Part shown: in pieces, positions 17,469-25,983 of the stretch
Layout: every line of letters starts with the position of its first letter
Numbering within the stretch: position 1 is the stretch's first letter
Assembly (NCBI GenBank): GCA_017511005.1
Contig: JAFWLP010000080.1
Coordinates: forward strand, 1 to 39,758
Direction: 5' to 3'
DNA length: 39,758 bases
From: Clostridiales bacterium
Lineage (GTDB): Bacteria > Bacillota > Clostridia > Saccharofermentanales > Saccharofermentanaceae
Program-made: the position numbers and the translations under genes
Notes under the pieces: model-generated
The model's database searches: none
Told to the model about the DNA's origin: nothing
What the model saw: the letters and a program-made list of their open reading frames with translations, nothing else

Positions 17469-17495
17469 GCATCCGCATGTCAGTATGCCGGATGC
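17469..17495. repeat. Inverted repeat between the ANL-like gene and the DUF885 gene
   Basis: GCATCCGCAT (17469-17478) and ATGCCGGATGC (17485-17495) are complementary apart from one bulged C, with a 6-nt loop. No T-tract follows, so it is not a plain terminator. An extended -10-like TGGTATCAT sits just upstream at 17454-17462, which places the repeat at the predicted transcript start. Confidence 0.5.
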
Positions 17496-17527
17496 ATATG
17501 GATTAAGGATTAGGAGTTAGTTTGTTT

Positions 17528-19495
17528 ATGAAAAAGCTTTCATTGAAAGTGATTGCTCTCGTTTGCTGTTCGGCTTTATTGCTGTCTTTGGCCGGCTGCA
17601 CCACAACAGAAACCGGAAATCATTCCGGAGGAAGACAGCGCGGAAGCGGCACAAAGCAGGAAGAAGGGCACGGTACGGATCCGACTGCGGCATCTTCTTC
17701 AGATCCGACGGGAGCACCGCCGGCCGGTCAGGGTGATTACATCCCGACATCGGATACGCTCACTTACCCGGATCATGTGGCTTCTGCCGAAGAGATCCAT
17801 CCGGCACATGCACCCGGCAGTGTCAAAGGCAGTCAGGCCGCATCTCTCCTCTCGGACGTGGAGATGGATATCCTTCACCACAACATCAACTGTTATGCAG
17901 ATGTGGAGATCCTTTTCGAAAACCCGGAAAAATACGGATTTGATACCAGTGATGTGTCTTGGGGCGATTACATCACCATCGACGAATATGATGAGGAAAA
18001 AGCCTATTATCAGGAGCAGCTCGACAGACTGCTCACGATCGATTACAACTCCCTTTCGGACGGTGACAGACTCTGTTACGAGAAGCTCGTATATGACTGT
18101 GAGGAGAGCATATATGCATACTCCTACACGGCTTTCGAATACTACTGCATGATCTTCAATTTCCTTGTCGGTCCCCAGTCTGAGATCCTGTTCATCCTTG
18201 ATGTATATACGTTTGATACCGTTAAGGATGCCGAGAATTACATCCTGCTCGTAAAGGATCTGGACAGGTATTTTGACATGATGTGCGAGTACGAGGAGAC
18301 AAGAGCTTCGCTTGGTTTCGCTTCCTCGGACAACAGCTATGAGGAAGCGGCCGTATCTTTTGACAACCTGATTGTCCAGAAAGATGACTGCTTTCTTTAT
18401 GAATCATTTGAGGAGAGACTGGACAGGATCAACGGATTATCCGCCTCTGACAGAAGCAGGCTTATAGAGGAAAATGAGAAGGCGATGAAGGAAGTCGCAT
18501 TCCCGGAATTCGAGGAATGCGCCCGCCGCATGAGAGCACTCAAGGGTTCAGGCGGAACGGACGCCGGTCTATGCAGTTACAGGGGCGGAGACGCATATTA
18601 TGCAATGATCACCAGAGGCATGACGAACAACACCGCCAGTGTCGATGCCAGCATAAGGGCGCTTGATACGAAGATCGATGATGTCTATAAAGAATTTGAG
18701 GATGTGATCGCTTCCGGTTTTGACTGGTATGGCGAGTACATGAATCACTCTTATTCCAAGGGCGGTATCACGGACAATCTTGACTATCTTTACGATGCGG
18801 TCAAGCCGGATTTCCCCGATATCCCCGCTCATGAGTATTACCTGATGGATGTTCCGGAAGTGTTCGAGGAGAATTTCTCACCGGCTGCTTATATCGGATA
18901 TCATCTGGACAACAACAATGCCAACATGATAATCGTTAACAACAGCAGTATTGACGAGGACTTCGGGATCACCGTTGCCCACGAGGGATATCCGGGACAC
19001 ATGTTTCAGTCGTTATATACACGTTCCCACAGCGAGCATCCCTATATGTACCTGTCGACATCCATCGGCTACAATGAAGGCTGGGCCGTATATACCGAGA
19101 ACTACTCGATGAAGTATTTTGCTGACGGCGGCAAACCGACAAAAGCCATGGTGCTGGTCCGGGATGAATCGGTCCTCGGTCTTCTCGTGAGCACAAGAGC
19201 AGATTACGGGATCCATGCGGAAAACTGGACTCTTCAGGATTGTCTCGATTACTTCAAAAAATGGGGATTCGAGGTTAAAGAAGAGGACTTCTCGAAGTTG
19301 TACACGCTCATCGTTACCGATCCGGGTTACTATGCGAAATACGGGATGGGGTATCTCTGGACACAAAAGACCATGGACGATATGCACGCCAAATACCCTG
19401 ACGCGACCGACAAAGAGATACACACGGCCTATCTCGATTCGCTCACCGGAACCTTCGAAATGATCAATAAAAACATGGACGCTCTGCTGGGCTGA
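17528..19495 (+). CDS. DUF885-family lipoprotein, putative zinc metallopeptidase
   Basis: A 655-residue exported lipoprotein. The signal peptide ends in LAGC (Cys24), followed by a low-complexity Ser/Thr/Gly/Pro linker to about residue 100. The DUF885 domain occupies the rest. The active-site signature HEGYPGH (His485, Glu486, His491) and the downstream NEGWAVYTE (Glu517) fit the HExxxxH...E zinc arrangement of this gluzincin-like family, which is related to M3/M32 peptidases. The substrate is not known; extracellular peptide degradation is likely. AGGAG (17512-17516) precedes either TTG 17522 or ATG 17528. ATG gives a normal MKKLSLK lipoprotein start and is preferred. A strong terminator follows directly, so it is probably monocistronic. 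Confidence 0.92.
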   Translation: MKKLSLKVIALVCCSALLLSLAGCTTTETGNHSGGRQRGSGTKQEEGHGTDPTAASSSDPTGAPPAGQGDYIPTSDTLTYPDHVASAEEIHPAHAPGSVKGSQAASLLSDVEMDILHHNINCYADVEILFENPEKYGFDTSDVSWGDYITIDEYDEEKAYYQEQLDRLLTIDYNSLSDGDRLCYEKLVYDCEESIYAYSYTAFEYYCMIFNFLVGPQSEILFILDVYTFDTVKDAENYILLVKDLDRYFDMMCEYEETRASLGFASSDNSYEEAAVSFDNLIVQKDDCFLYESFEERLDRINGLSASDRSRLIEENEKAMKEVAFPEFEECARRMRALKGSGGTDAGLCSYRGGDAYYAMITRGMTNNTASVDASIRALDTKIDDVYKEFEDVIASGFDWYGEYMNHSYSKGGITDNLDYLYDAVKPDFPDIPAHEYYLMDVPEVFEENFSPAAYIGYHLDNNNANMIIVNNSSIDEDFGITVAHEGYPGHMFQSLYTRSHSEHPYMYLSTSIGYNEGWAVYTENYSMKYFADGGKPTKAMVLVRDESVLGLLVSTRADYGIHAENWTLQDCLDYFKKWGFEVKEEDFSKLYTLIVTDPGYYAKYGMGYLWTQKTMDDMHAKYPDATDKEIHTAYLDSLTGTFEMINKNMDALLG

Positions 19496-19501
19496 TCCTT
19501 T

Positions 19502-19567
19502 GCCGCAAAATTACACCAGGCCCGTCTCCGTGTGATTTCACGGAGATGCCTTGTTTGCGGCCTTTTT
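19502..19567 (+). terminator. Long composite intrinsic terminator after the DUF885 gene
   Basis: GCCGCAAA (19502-19509) pairs with TTTGCGGC (19554-19561), enclosing a second stem AGGC..TCTCCGTG / CACGGAGA..GCCT with a 6-nt loop. A T-run follows at 19563-19567. The two stacked stems and T-tract make this a confident terminator 6 bp after the stop codon. Confidence 0.9.
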
Positions 19568-19579
19568 CCAAAAATTTCT

Positions 19580-19603
19580 ATTTAATTAAATTTTATATAA
19601 AAT
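19580..19603. repeat. Overlapping AT-only perfect palindromes upstream of the 19665 gene
   Basis: ATTTAATTAAAT (19580-19591, 12 bp) and ATTTTATATAAAAT (19590-19603, 14 bp) are both perfect palindromes and overlap by two bases. They lie just upstream of the -35 region. They may act as an UP-element-like tract or a binding site; AT-richness makes chance plausible. Confidence 0.4.
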
Positions 19604-19605
19604 CA

Positions 19606-19632
19606 TTGAGAAAAAAATCCTTGTGATATAAT
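19606..19632 (+). promoter_or_regulatory. Promoter for the pseudo-PP2C/LysM-like gene
   Basis: TATAAT at 19627-19632 has an extended -10 (TGA directly before it). TTGAGA at 19606-19611 is a -35 candidate with a 15-bp spacer. The leader of about 27 nt contains GGAGG (19651-19655), 9 nt before ATG 19665. Confidence 0.68.
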
Positions 19633-19664
19633 TAGCGTGAATAATTATACGGAGGACGGGCTTA

Positions 19665-22600
19665 ATGGCTACCTTAACAAGGCTTGCTAGCACGATGACG
19701 GCGCGCTATTTTCCTTCCGGCACGCTTACGGACGCTTTCTATCTTGACGGAAGACTTTGCGGAAAGAGAGAAACAAGACAGGCCGATATTACAATCGACA
19801 AAGATGAGAGAGGATTTTTCTTCTCGCTTTTTACCCATCCCGCTATAGAAGGATTTGAACCCGGCACCATCCCGCCATTTGAGCCACAGCTTCGCGGTCT
19901 TTGCAATGAAGTGAAGAACGGACACAAAGAGATCGATTCCATGATCGAGAAGTTCCTGTCCACCGCGGTTGAGGTTGCGGGAACGACCAAGCTTCTGGAT
20001 AACGAGAACAGGGACCCGTATTTTACCGGTGTCATCGTAAGAGATTCCGAGGCTTTCGCGGTTACCATCGGCGGCGGTCTCGCATTCCTTTACAGGGACG
20101 ATACGCTTTTCCCGCTGACAGATGCCGGCATACCCATGGAACCCATAGACGCTTACGGCAACAGAGTCGGTGATTTCCAGTATTACTGCTCTTCCAAGAC
20201 TGCAAATGCGCTCTGGTCCAATTTCTTTACGCTTACTCCCGATGACTGCATCATCCTTTGCAACAAGTCCATATACGATGCCTTAGGCCAGAGAGAGATA
20301 CTCAGGATCCTGACAGACGCTGAAGATCAGTGTGACGCTGCAGGTCTCATCCTCACACAGGCCTCTGCAAGAATGCCCAATACGCCCATGCAGATCTCCA
20401 TCTCATTTGTTGAGAGCGTTACCAAGGAAGAGAAGCGCGGTCTGTTCGGCAAGAAGAAAAAGAACAAGGATTTTGAGAGTGAAGGACACGAGCTCCTGGA
20501 GTCCACCGTTGAAGGCGGAGAACTCGGAGCAGCGGCTAAGGCAATTGCCGATGCCGGTTTTGTAAGTCTCACTCCCGAACAGCCCATTCCGGCCCCTGTC
20601 GTTGAGAACAGCGCACCTTCAGACGGAAGCATTCAGTTCGGTGATATGGCGGGTCAGCCTGATGCCCAAAAGGTTGCAGGTGATTCGCTTGAATTCCCTG
20701 ACAGGATAGATGAACCTCAGGAGGTATCGGCTGAAGAAGCAATGAAGAGGATCTTCGGCGAGATGAAGGAATCATCAAAGAATGAATCCGAAGCGGTGGC
20801 TAAGGCAGAGGAAGCTGCAGTTTCCGACTCACCTTTCGTATTCAATATCGACGGAGCACCTCCCAAGGAAGAACCCAAGCCTGCAGAGGATTTTGAGATC
20901 CCTGCGATGGAGACGATCTCCACCACGGAGTTTGCCCCCGATATTACTGATGATTCTCCCACAAAGCCCGTTACGGATATCAATTCCCTCTTCTTCGGTG
21001 CCGGCGACGGATCATTAGCCCAGGCAATGGCAGACGCTAAGAAACAGGAGACCGCGAAGGAGACTTCCATCTCGGATCTCAAGGAAGAGGCTGTTATTCC
21101 CGATATCACTCTTGATGAGGAACCGGTTGTTCCGGCTGTTCCGGCCGCTCCCGAGATCACACTGGCTCCCGCAGAACCTGCGGAACCGGTAATTCCCGTT
21201 ATTCCGGTCATTCCTTTTACAAGTGAAACGCCCGTATCAGTATCAGTGCCTCCCGCACCGGCAGTTGTCAACAAGCCGGAGGAGATAGTCTTCGCGCCGG
21301 GAGAAGTTACCGCTGATTCAGGCGAGAAGGACGTGGCTGCGGATGTTGAGGATACATTCGATCCTTATGGCAATTTAAGTGCCCAGGAACTCAAGAATAC
21401 TCCTCCGCTCGTTTTCGGTGATGACGCTCTTGCGCCAAAGACTGAACCCGTTCCTTCTGAAGAGGTATCTTCGATCCCTGTTCCCGAATATGAGATCAAT
21501 GAGGAAAAGCCTGAACTGAAAGACGAAGATAAGCTTAACGTTGATTTCCCGGAGACTGACAAGCAGGATGAGGATGAGATCCAGGAAGTCACTGCAGTTG
21601 ATGAGGTTGTTCCCCAGGAGGTTAAGTCAACGCCTTCACAGGATGACATAGTCCTTCCTTTCGGAAGTTCCGTTTTTGTTGAGGAGGAAGACGTTCCGCA
21701 GGCGAAAGCCGATGATATCCCTCAGATGCCGCTCTATGATTCGGATAATTACAATAATCCCGTAAATGCCGTCGGCTCTGAACAGAATGTCTCACAGCTT
21801 TTTGATAACGCATCTGTTTACGGTGATTATGCCGGAACCGAAGTACAGGGCAATGATGAGGTTCCGCCTTATCAGCCTTATGGTTCGGAGGCTTTTTCGA
21901 CTGCCGATCAGAGCAGTTTTGGTACTTATGGCGATCAGACCGTAGATATGCAGGGAGGTGTACCTATGGACAATAACGGATATTCCGGTTTCGGCGGCAA
22001 TGACAACGGGTATGTTCCCGGCTATGAGCAGGATCCGCAGGGCAGTTTCGGCGGTGATTATTCCGCTGCCGGATATCAGGCACCTGCCGCACAGGGTTAT
22101 CAGCAGGATATGTCCCGTGAAAGCTATACTGATTTCTCTGCTCAGGCTCAGGGCGGATACGGCGACGATTATTCGCAGCCTCAGGGTGGATATGGCGATG
22201 ATTATTCACAGCCTCAGGCTTCCGCTTCTTCTTCGGCTTCGCTCGATGACGAATGGTTCAATAACATCCTCGGTGTGGACGACAGCGGCCAGACATACGG
22301 CGGTGATCAGAATTACGGCTTCAGTCCTGCCGCAGATGATGCTCCGGCTTCCACGCCGAATGTCCAGCAGCAGGCTCAGTATTCGAATCCCGGACAGACA
22401 TCTTACAGACCATCCGGTTCAGGTCCGAATAATAACGGAAGACCGACCGGAAGCAGTCCCAGAACGAGCGCTTCAGGCGGAAGAAGCGGCAATGGCGGCG
22501 GAAAGAAGGTTAAGCTTAACCGTAACGGTTATATGTTCATTGCTTTCCTTGCGATCTTACTGATCTGCATCATCATTGTCGTTGCGCTGATAGCAAGAGG

Positions 22601-23021
22601 CTGCAGCAAGAAGACAAAGCCCACTGAGACCGTTCCTTCACTTTCCGAGACGGAGATCACGACGGAGTCAACGGCACCTTCAACACAGGCTACTCTGCCC
22701 GATGCATCAGCTCCTATCGGATACTTTATATTCTCAGACTATATCGGATTCAGAACATGGTGGGATGTATTCCATTACGTTTATGACATCGATATCGAGA
22801 ACAACAGTGACCCGAGGATCGCGACGATCATCACCTACAACAAGCTCGATCCTGCAACCTATACCGGTCCTAACAGCGGAGATCATCTCCTCCTGCCGCC
22901 AAGAGGTGTCTTGACCGGTGAGATCCCGATCACGTTCAATGCGGGAGGCTCATCGACCGGCGAGACTTCGGCTGCCGAGACTACCCAGGGTGAGATAACG
23001 AGTTCCATCCACATCACATGA
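19665..23021 (+). CDS. Membrane protein: PP2C-like pseudo-phosphatase domain, disordered linker, one TM helix, extracellular LysM-like domain
   Basis: A 1118-residue protein without a signal peptide. Residues 1 to about 250 resemble a PP2C/SpoIIE-type phosphatase: FTGVIVRDSEAFAVTIGG, FLYRDDTLFPLTDAG and LTPDDCIILCNKSIYDALGQREI follow the PP2C strand order. The metal-binding aspartates seen in GDSR, SDG and DN positions read GGG, NKS and NT, so catalysis is doubtful. About 260-940 is low-complexity, rich in Glu/Pro/Ala, then Gly/Tyr/Gln, with a tandem GGYGDDYSQPQ repeat. A single transmembrane helix lies near 956-978 (IAFLAILLICIIIVVALIA). The outside part has a Thr/Ser-rich spacer and a LysM-like domain (WWDVFHYVYDI...DPRIATIITYNKL...GDHLLLPP). 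The topology is inside-N, outside-C. A role in sensing the cell wall is inferred. Its own promoter and flanking terminators make it monocistronic. Confidence 0.78.
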   Translation: MATLTRLASTMTARYFPSGTLTDAFYLDGRLCGKRETRQADITIDKDERGFFFSLFTHPAIEGFEPGTIPPFEPQLRGLCNEVKNGHKEIDSMIEKFLSTAVEVAGTTKLLDNENRDPYFTGVIVRDSEAFAVTIGGGLAFLYRDDTLFPLTDAGIPMEPIDAYGNRVGDFQYYCSSKTANALWSNFFTLTPDDCIILCNKSIYDALGQREILRILTDAEDQCDAAGLILTQASARMPNTPMQISISFVESVTKEEKRGLFGKKKKNKDFESEGHELLESTVEGGELGAAAKAIADAGFVSLTPEQPIPAPVVENSAPSDGSIQFGDMAGQPDAQKVAGDSLEFPDRIDEPQEVSAEEAMKRIFGEMKESSKNESEAVAKAEEAAVSDSPFVFNIDGAPPKEEPKPAEDFEIPAMETISTTEFAPDITDDSPTKPVTDINSLFFGAGDGSLAQAMADAKKQETAKETSISDLKEEAVIPDITLDEEPVVPAVPAAPEITLAPAEPAEPVIPVIPVIPFTSETPVSVSVPPAPAVVNKPEEIVFAPGEVTADSGEKDVAADVEDTFDPYGNLSAQELKNTPPLVFGDDALAPKTEPVPSEEVSSIPVPEYEINEEKPELKDEDKLNVDFPETDKQDEDEIQEVTAVDEVVPQEVKSTPSQDDIVLPFGSSVFVEEEDVPQAKADDIPQMPLYDSDNYNNPVNAVGSEQNVSQLFDNASVYGDYAGTEVQGNDEVPPYQPYGSEAFSTADQSSFGTYGDQTVDMQGGVPMDNNGYSGFGGNDNGYVPGYEQDPQGSFGGDYSAAGYQAPAAQGYQQDMSRESYTDFSAQAQGGYGDDYSQPQGGYGDDYSQPQASASSSASLDDEWFNNILGVDDSGQTYGGDQNYGFSPAADDAPASTPNVQQQAQYSNPGQTSYRPSGSGPNNNGRPTGSSPRTSASGGRSGNGGGKKVKLNRNGYMFIAFLAILLICIIIVVALIARGCSKKTKPTETVPSLSETEITTESTAPSTQATLPDASAPIGYFIFSDYIGFRTWWDVFHYVYDIDIENNSDPRIATIITYNKLDPATYTGPNSGDHLLLPPRGVLTGEIPITFNAGGSSTGETSAAETTQGEITSSIHIT
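22149..22214 (+). repeat. Two tandem 33-bp coding repeats
   Basis: Two adjacent 33-bp units (22149-22181, 22182-22214) each encode QGGYGDDYSQP. They differ mainly at third codon positions, so the repeat is being maintained at the protein level. They lie in the disordered linker of the pseudo-PP2C/LysM-like protein. Confidence 0.9.
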
Positions 23022-23050
23022 TTCCAAAAACAGACATTGGATGATTATAG

Positions 23051-23091
23051 GACCGCCTGCTGTGTATTTGACGGCAGGCGGTCTGTTTTTT
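23051..23091 (+). terminator. Intrinsic terminator after the pseudo-PP2C/LysM-like gene
   Basis: GACCGCCTGC (23051-23060) pairs perfectly with GCAGGCGGTC (23074-23083). The loop is 13 nt and TGTTTTTT follows (23084-23091). It lies 29 bp after the stop codon. Confidence 0.92.
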
Positions 23092-23113
23092 GGCTATTTA
23101 GTCAAAGCAGTTT

Positions 23114-23160
23114 TTTACAAAAAAATCTCTTTCAAGTATATAATGCTATTGCTCTATAAT
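23114..23160 (+). promoter_or_regulatory. Promoter region of the serine biosynthesis genes (two candidate -10 boxes)
   Basis: TATAAT occurs at 23139-23144 and again at 23155-23160. TTTACA (23114-23119) is a -35 candidate for the first with a 19-bp spacer. For the second, TTCAAG (23131-23136) at 18 bp is weaker. The downstream box abuts a perfect GC palindrome. Confidence 0.6.
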
Positions 23161-23173
23161 TTCGCGCGCGAAA
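23160..23173. promoter_or_regulatory. Perfect 14-bp palindrome, candidate operator
   Basis: TTTCGCGCGCGAAA is a perfect palindrome that starts at the last base of the -10 box TATAAT and ends one base before the AGAGGT Shine-Dalgarno (23174-23179). That is where a repressor would block transcription start. Its alternating CG core is unusual for this moderate-GC DNA. Confidence 0.5.
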
Positions 23174-23187
23174 AGAGGTAATAAACC

Positions 23188-24273
23188 ATGCATAAGAAAC
23201 TGTTTATCCCCGGTCCGATTGAGGTATCACAGGATGTCCTCGAGAAGATGTCCACTCCCATGATCGGACACAGGACCAAGGATGCTTCCGCTCTTCAGCA
23301 GAGCATATCTGAAAAGCTCCAGAAGGTTATGATGACAAATAACACTATCGTTCTTTCCACGTCATCAGGCAGTGGTCTTATGGAAGGTGCAGTAAGAAGC
23401 TTTACAAAAACCAGAGCAGCTGTTTTCTCGATCGGTGCATTCGGTAAGAGATGGCACAAGATGTGTACATCCAACGGCATCGCCGCAGACCTTTTCGAGT
23501 CTGAGCTCGGCCAGCCGACTACCCCCGAAATGATCGAGGCAGCTCTTTCAACCGGCAAATACGATCTTATTACCATCACTCAGAACGAGACATCCACAGG
23601 CATTCATAATCCCATGGATAAGCTTGCCGAGGTCTATAAGAAATATCCCGATGTCATCGTATGCGTTGACGCGGTTTCATCAATGGCAGGCGATTATATC
23701 CCCGTAGATGAGCTCGGGATCGACGTCTGCATCACGTCAACACAGAAGTGCTTAGGCCTGCCTCCGGGAATGGCTATCGCTTCAGTATCCGAGAAGGCTA
23801 TCAAGAAGGCTGAGACAGTTGAGAACAGAGGACTTTATTTCGACTATCTCGAACTTGTTAAGTTCGTTAAGGAGAAGCCTTTTCAGTATCCTTCAACACC
23901 TTCAGAGTCACACATGTTCGCTCTTGATTATCAGCTCGACAAGATCCTTGAAGAAGGTATTGAGAACAGATATCAGAAGCACTGCAGGCTTGCAAAGATC
24001 GCTCAGGACTGGGCAAGAGAGAATTGTGCTCTTTACTCCAATCCGGAGAATCTCTCTGTAACGGTTACCTGTGTAACAAACACGACAGGCATCGCCACAT
24101 CTGACCTTATCAAGGCCATGGGAGAGAAGGGCTACCTTATGAGCAACGGTTACGGTCCGCTCAAGGATAAGACCTTCAGGATCGCTCACATGGGTGATCT
24201 TACAGAAGATGAGCTTAAGACATATCTTAGTGACCTTAAGGCCACGATTGATGAGCTTAAGGCAAAAGCCTGA
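23188..24273 (+). CDS. Class V aminotransferase, probable phosphoserine transaminase (AGXT type)
   Basis: A 361-residue PLP enzyme of the alanine-glyoxylate/serine-pyruvate aminotransferase group. It begins FIPGPIEVSQDVLEKM, a typical opening (PGP). It holds the PLP lysine in TSTQKCLGLPPG (Lys187) and the aspartate in VCVDAVSSMAGD. The neighbour is serA, 39 bp downstream. In Clostridia and archaea such AGXT-type enzymes paired with serA take the role of SerC, converting 3-phosphohydroxypyruvate to phosphoserine. That role is inferred from context, and a serine-glyoxylate activity is the alternative. ATG 23188 is preceded by AGAGGTAA. It is the first gene of the transcript leading to the RluA-like gene. 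Confidence 0.9.
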   Translation: MHKKLFIPGPIEVSQDVLEKMSTPMIGHRTKDASALQQSISEKLQKVMMTNNTIVLSTSSGSGLMEGAVRSFTKTRAAVFSIGAFGKRWHKMCTSNGIAADLFESELGQPTTPEMIEAALSTGKYDLITITQNETSTGIHNPMDKLAEVYKKYPDVIVCVDAVSSMAGDYIPVDELGIDVCITSTQKCLGLPPGMAIASVSEKAIKKAETVENRGLYFDYLELVKFVKEKPFQYPSTPSESHMFALDYQLDKILEEGIENRYQKHCRLAKIAQDWARENCALYSNPENLSVTVTCVTNTTGIATSDLIKAMGEKGYLMSNGYGPLKDKTFRIAHMGDLTEDELKTYLSDLKATIDELKAKA

Positions 24274-24312
24274 TATTAAATACGCAATCATATATTACGG
24301 GGGGAACCAAAA

Positions 24313-25938
24313 ATGAAGATCCTTATCACAGAGAGCATTGCCGAAGAGAGCGTTCAGTATCTAAGGGACAGAGGCTATGAAGTAGAAGAATACTTAGGTC
24401 ATTCCCAGGAGGAGATCGAACAGTATATCAAGGGCTTTGATGCGATCATCGTAAGATCGGCAACCAAGATCAACGAGACTCTTCTCAATAATGCGGATTG
24501 TCTCAAAGCGGTCGGAAGAGCCGGTACCGGAATCGACAATATCGACGTAAAGGCTTGCACAGAGCACGGTGTTATCGCGCTTAATACACCTACAGCAAAC
24601 AACATGGCAGCAGGTGAGCTCGCCGTAGGTCACGCATTCTCTATCTTCCGTAATCTCTGCACTGCTAATGAAGGCGTTCATAACGGCGACTTCAGACGCG
24701 GCAACTGGGTAGGTATCGAACTTGAGGGCAAGACGGCAGGTATCATCGGACTGGGCCGTATCGGTTCAATCGTGTCCAGAAAGCTCAAGGGTGTAGGCAT
24801 GAACGTGATCGCTTACGATCCTTATGTGCCGCAGGAGAAGTTCGACAAGCTCGGAGTAACAAGATGCAAGACTCTTGATGAACTCCTTCCCCAGTGCGAC
24901 CTTATCACGCTTCATACACCTAAGACAAAGGAAACATATGGAATCCTCTCCAAGGAACAGCTCTATAAGTGCAAGAGAGGCGTCAGGATCGTTAATGCCG
25001 CAAGAGGCGGTTTGGTCAACGAGCAGGATCTCGCTGACGCATTGGCTGAAGGCCAGGTTGCAGCAGCCGCAATCGACGTATTCGACAAGGAACCTTCCTA
25101 CAACAAGGCACCCGGCGAGCAGGAGTACGATAATGTTCTTCTCCATGCACCTCACTGCTACATCACACCTCACCTCGGAGCTTCCACTGTTGAGGCTACC
25201 GCAAAGGTCGGTCAGGGAATAGTTGAGCTCATAGACGGTGCTCTGAAGGGTGAACTCGTTGCAGCCATCAACATGCCGCAGTTCTCCGGCAGCATTGAAG
25301 ACATCAAGCCTTACTGCTCACTCGCTGAGAAGATCGGCCGCATGTACTTCCAGGCTGAAGCCACACCCATCACAAAGGTTGAAGTAAGATACAGAGGCGA
25401 ACTTGCTGAGAGCTCCGGCACAGGCATCATCACGCTCTCACTCATGATGGGTCTTTTGAAGGGCATGGGCAACGATCACGTATCTTACGTAAATGCACAG
25501 GAGTGCATGGATGACAGCGGGATCGAAGTTGTTGAGACAAAGACGGAATCCATCCAGAAGTACAACAATCTCATCAACGTTAAGTTCGTTACAGAGGACG
25601 GAAGGGAACTCAAGATCAACGGTACTGTATTCGGACCTGATACGGAGGTTATCGTATCTTTCTTCGGTTACGAGATGAACTGCCCTCTTTCCAATACGGT
25701 TCTTGCGCTTAAGAACAATGATGTTCCCGGTGTTATCGGAAGGATCGCGACCATACTCGGAAGCCATAACATTAACATCGCTTCGATGCACTGGGGAAGA
25801 AAGAACCAGGACGGTTCCGATAACCCGCACGCACAGGCTTTCGTTGCCATCGATCAGCCCGTATCACAGGACATCATCGATGAACTTTCAAAAGCTGAGG
25901 GTGTACTCCGCGTATCACTCCTGGAACTTGGCGACTGA
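24313..25938 (+). CDS. serA: D-3-phosphoglycerate dehydrogenase with C-terminal ACT domain
   Basis: A 541-residue long-form SerA that catalyses the first step of serine synthesis. The N-terminal catalytic and NAD domains show VGRAGTGIDNIDV, the dinucleotide motif GIIGLGRIGSIV, the arginine-bearing NAARGGLVNEQDLADAL, and the catalytic His in PHLGAST. An intervening ASB-type domain follows, then an ACT domain at about 465-541 (DVPGVIGRIATILGSHNINIASMHWGR region) for serine feedback. A G-run Shine-Dalgarno precedes ATG 24313. It is adjacent to the aminotransferase, forming a serA plus serC-like pair. No phosphoserine phosphatase is recognisable nearby, apart from the unrelated-looking HAD gene at 5190. 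Confidence 0.96.
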   Translation: MKILITESIAEESVQYLRDRGYEVEEYLGHSQEEIEQYIKGFDAIIVRSATKINETLLNNADCLKAVGRAGTGIDNIDVKACTEHGVIALNTPTANNMAAGELAVGHAFSIFRNLCTANEGVHNGDFRRGNWVGIELEGKTAGIIGLGRIGSIVSRKLKGVGMNVIAYDPYVPQEKFDKLGVTRCKTLDELLPQCDLITLHTPKTKETYGILSKEQLYKCKRGVRIVNAARGGLVNEQDLADALAEGQVAAAAIDVFDKEPSYNKAPGEQEYDNVLLHAPHCYITPHLGASTVEATAKVGQGIVELIDGALKGELVAAINMPQFSGSIEDIKPYCSLAEKIGRMYFQAEATPITKVEVRYRGELAESSGTGIITLSLMMGLLKGMGNDHVSYVNAQECMDDSGIEVVETKTESIQKYNNLINVKFVTEDGRELKINGTVFGPDTEVIVSFFGYEMNCPLSNTVLALKNNDVPGVIGRIATILGSHNINIASMHWGRKNQDGSDNPHAQAFVAIDQPVSQDIIDELSKAEGVLRVSLLELGD

Positions 25939-25983
25939 CAGATAATTACAACATAAGAATTTAAGACCGCAGAGGTAAGACCG

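Noticed and set aside
22149-22214. Tandem repeats as part of a CRISPR or mobile element
   Set aside because: Only two coding copies without spacers; they encode a conserved peptide repeat.
21958-22563. A 201-codon frame inside the pseudo-PP2C gene
   Set aside because: A frame-shifted shadow of the Gly/Tyr/Gln-rich linker; arginine-rich composition and no start signal.
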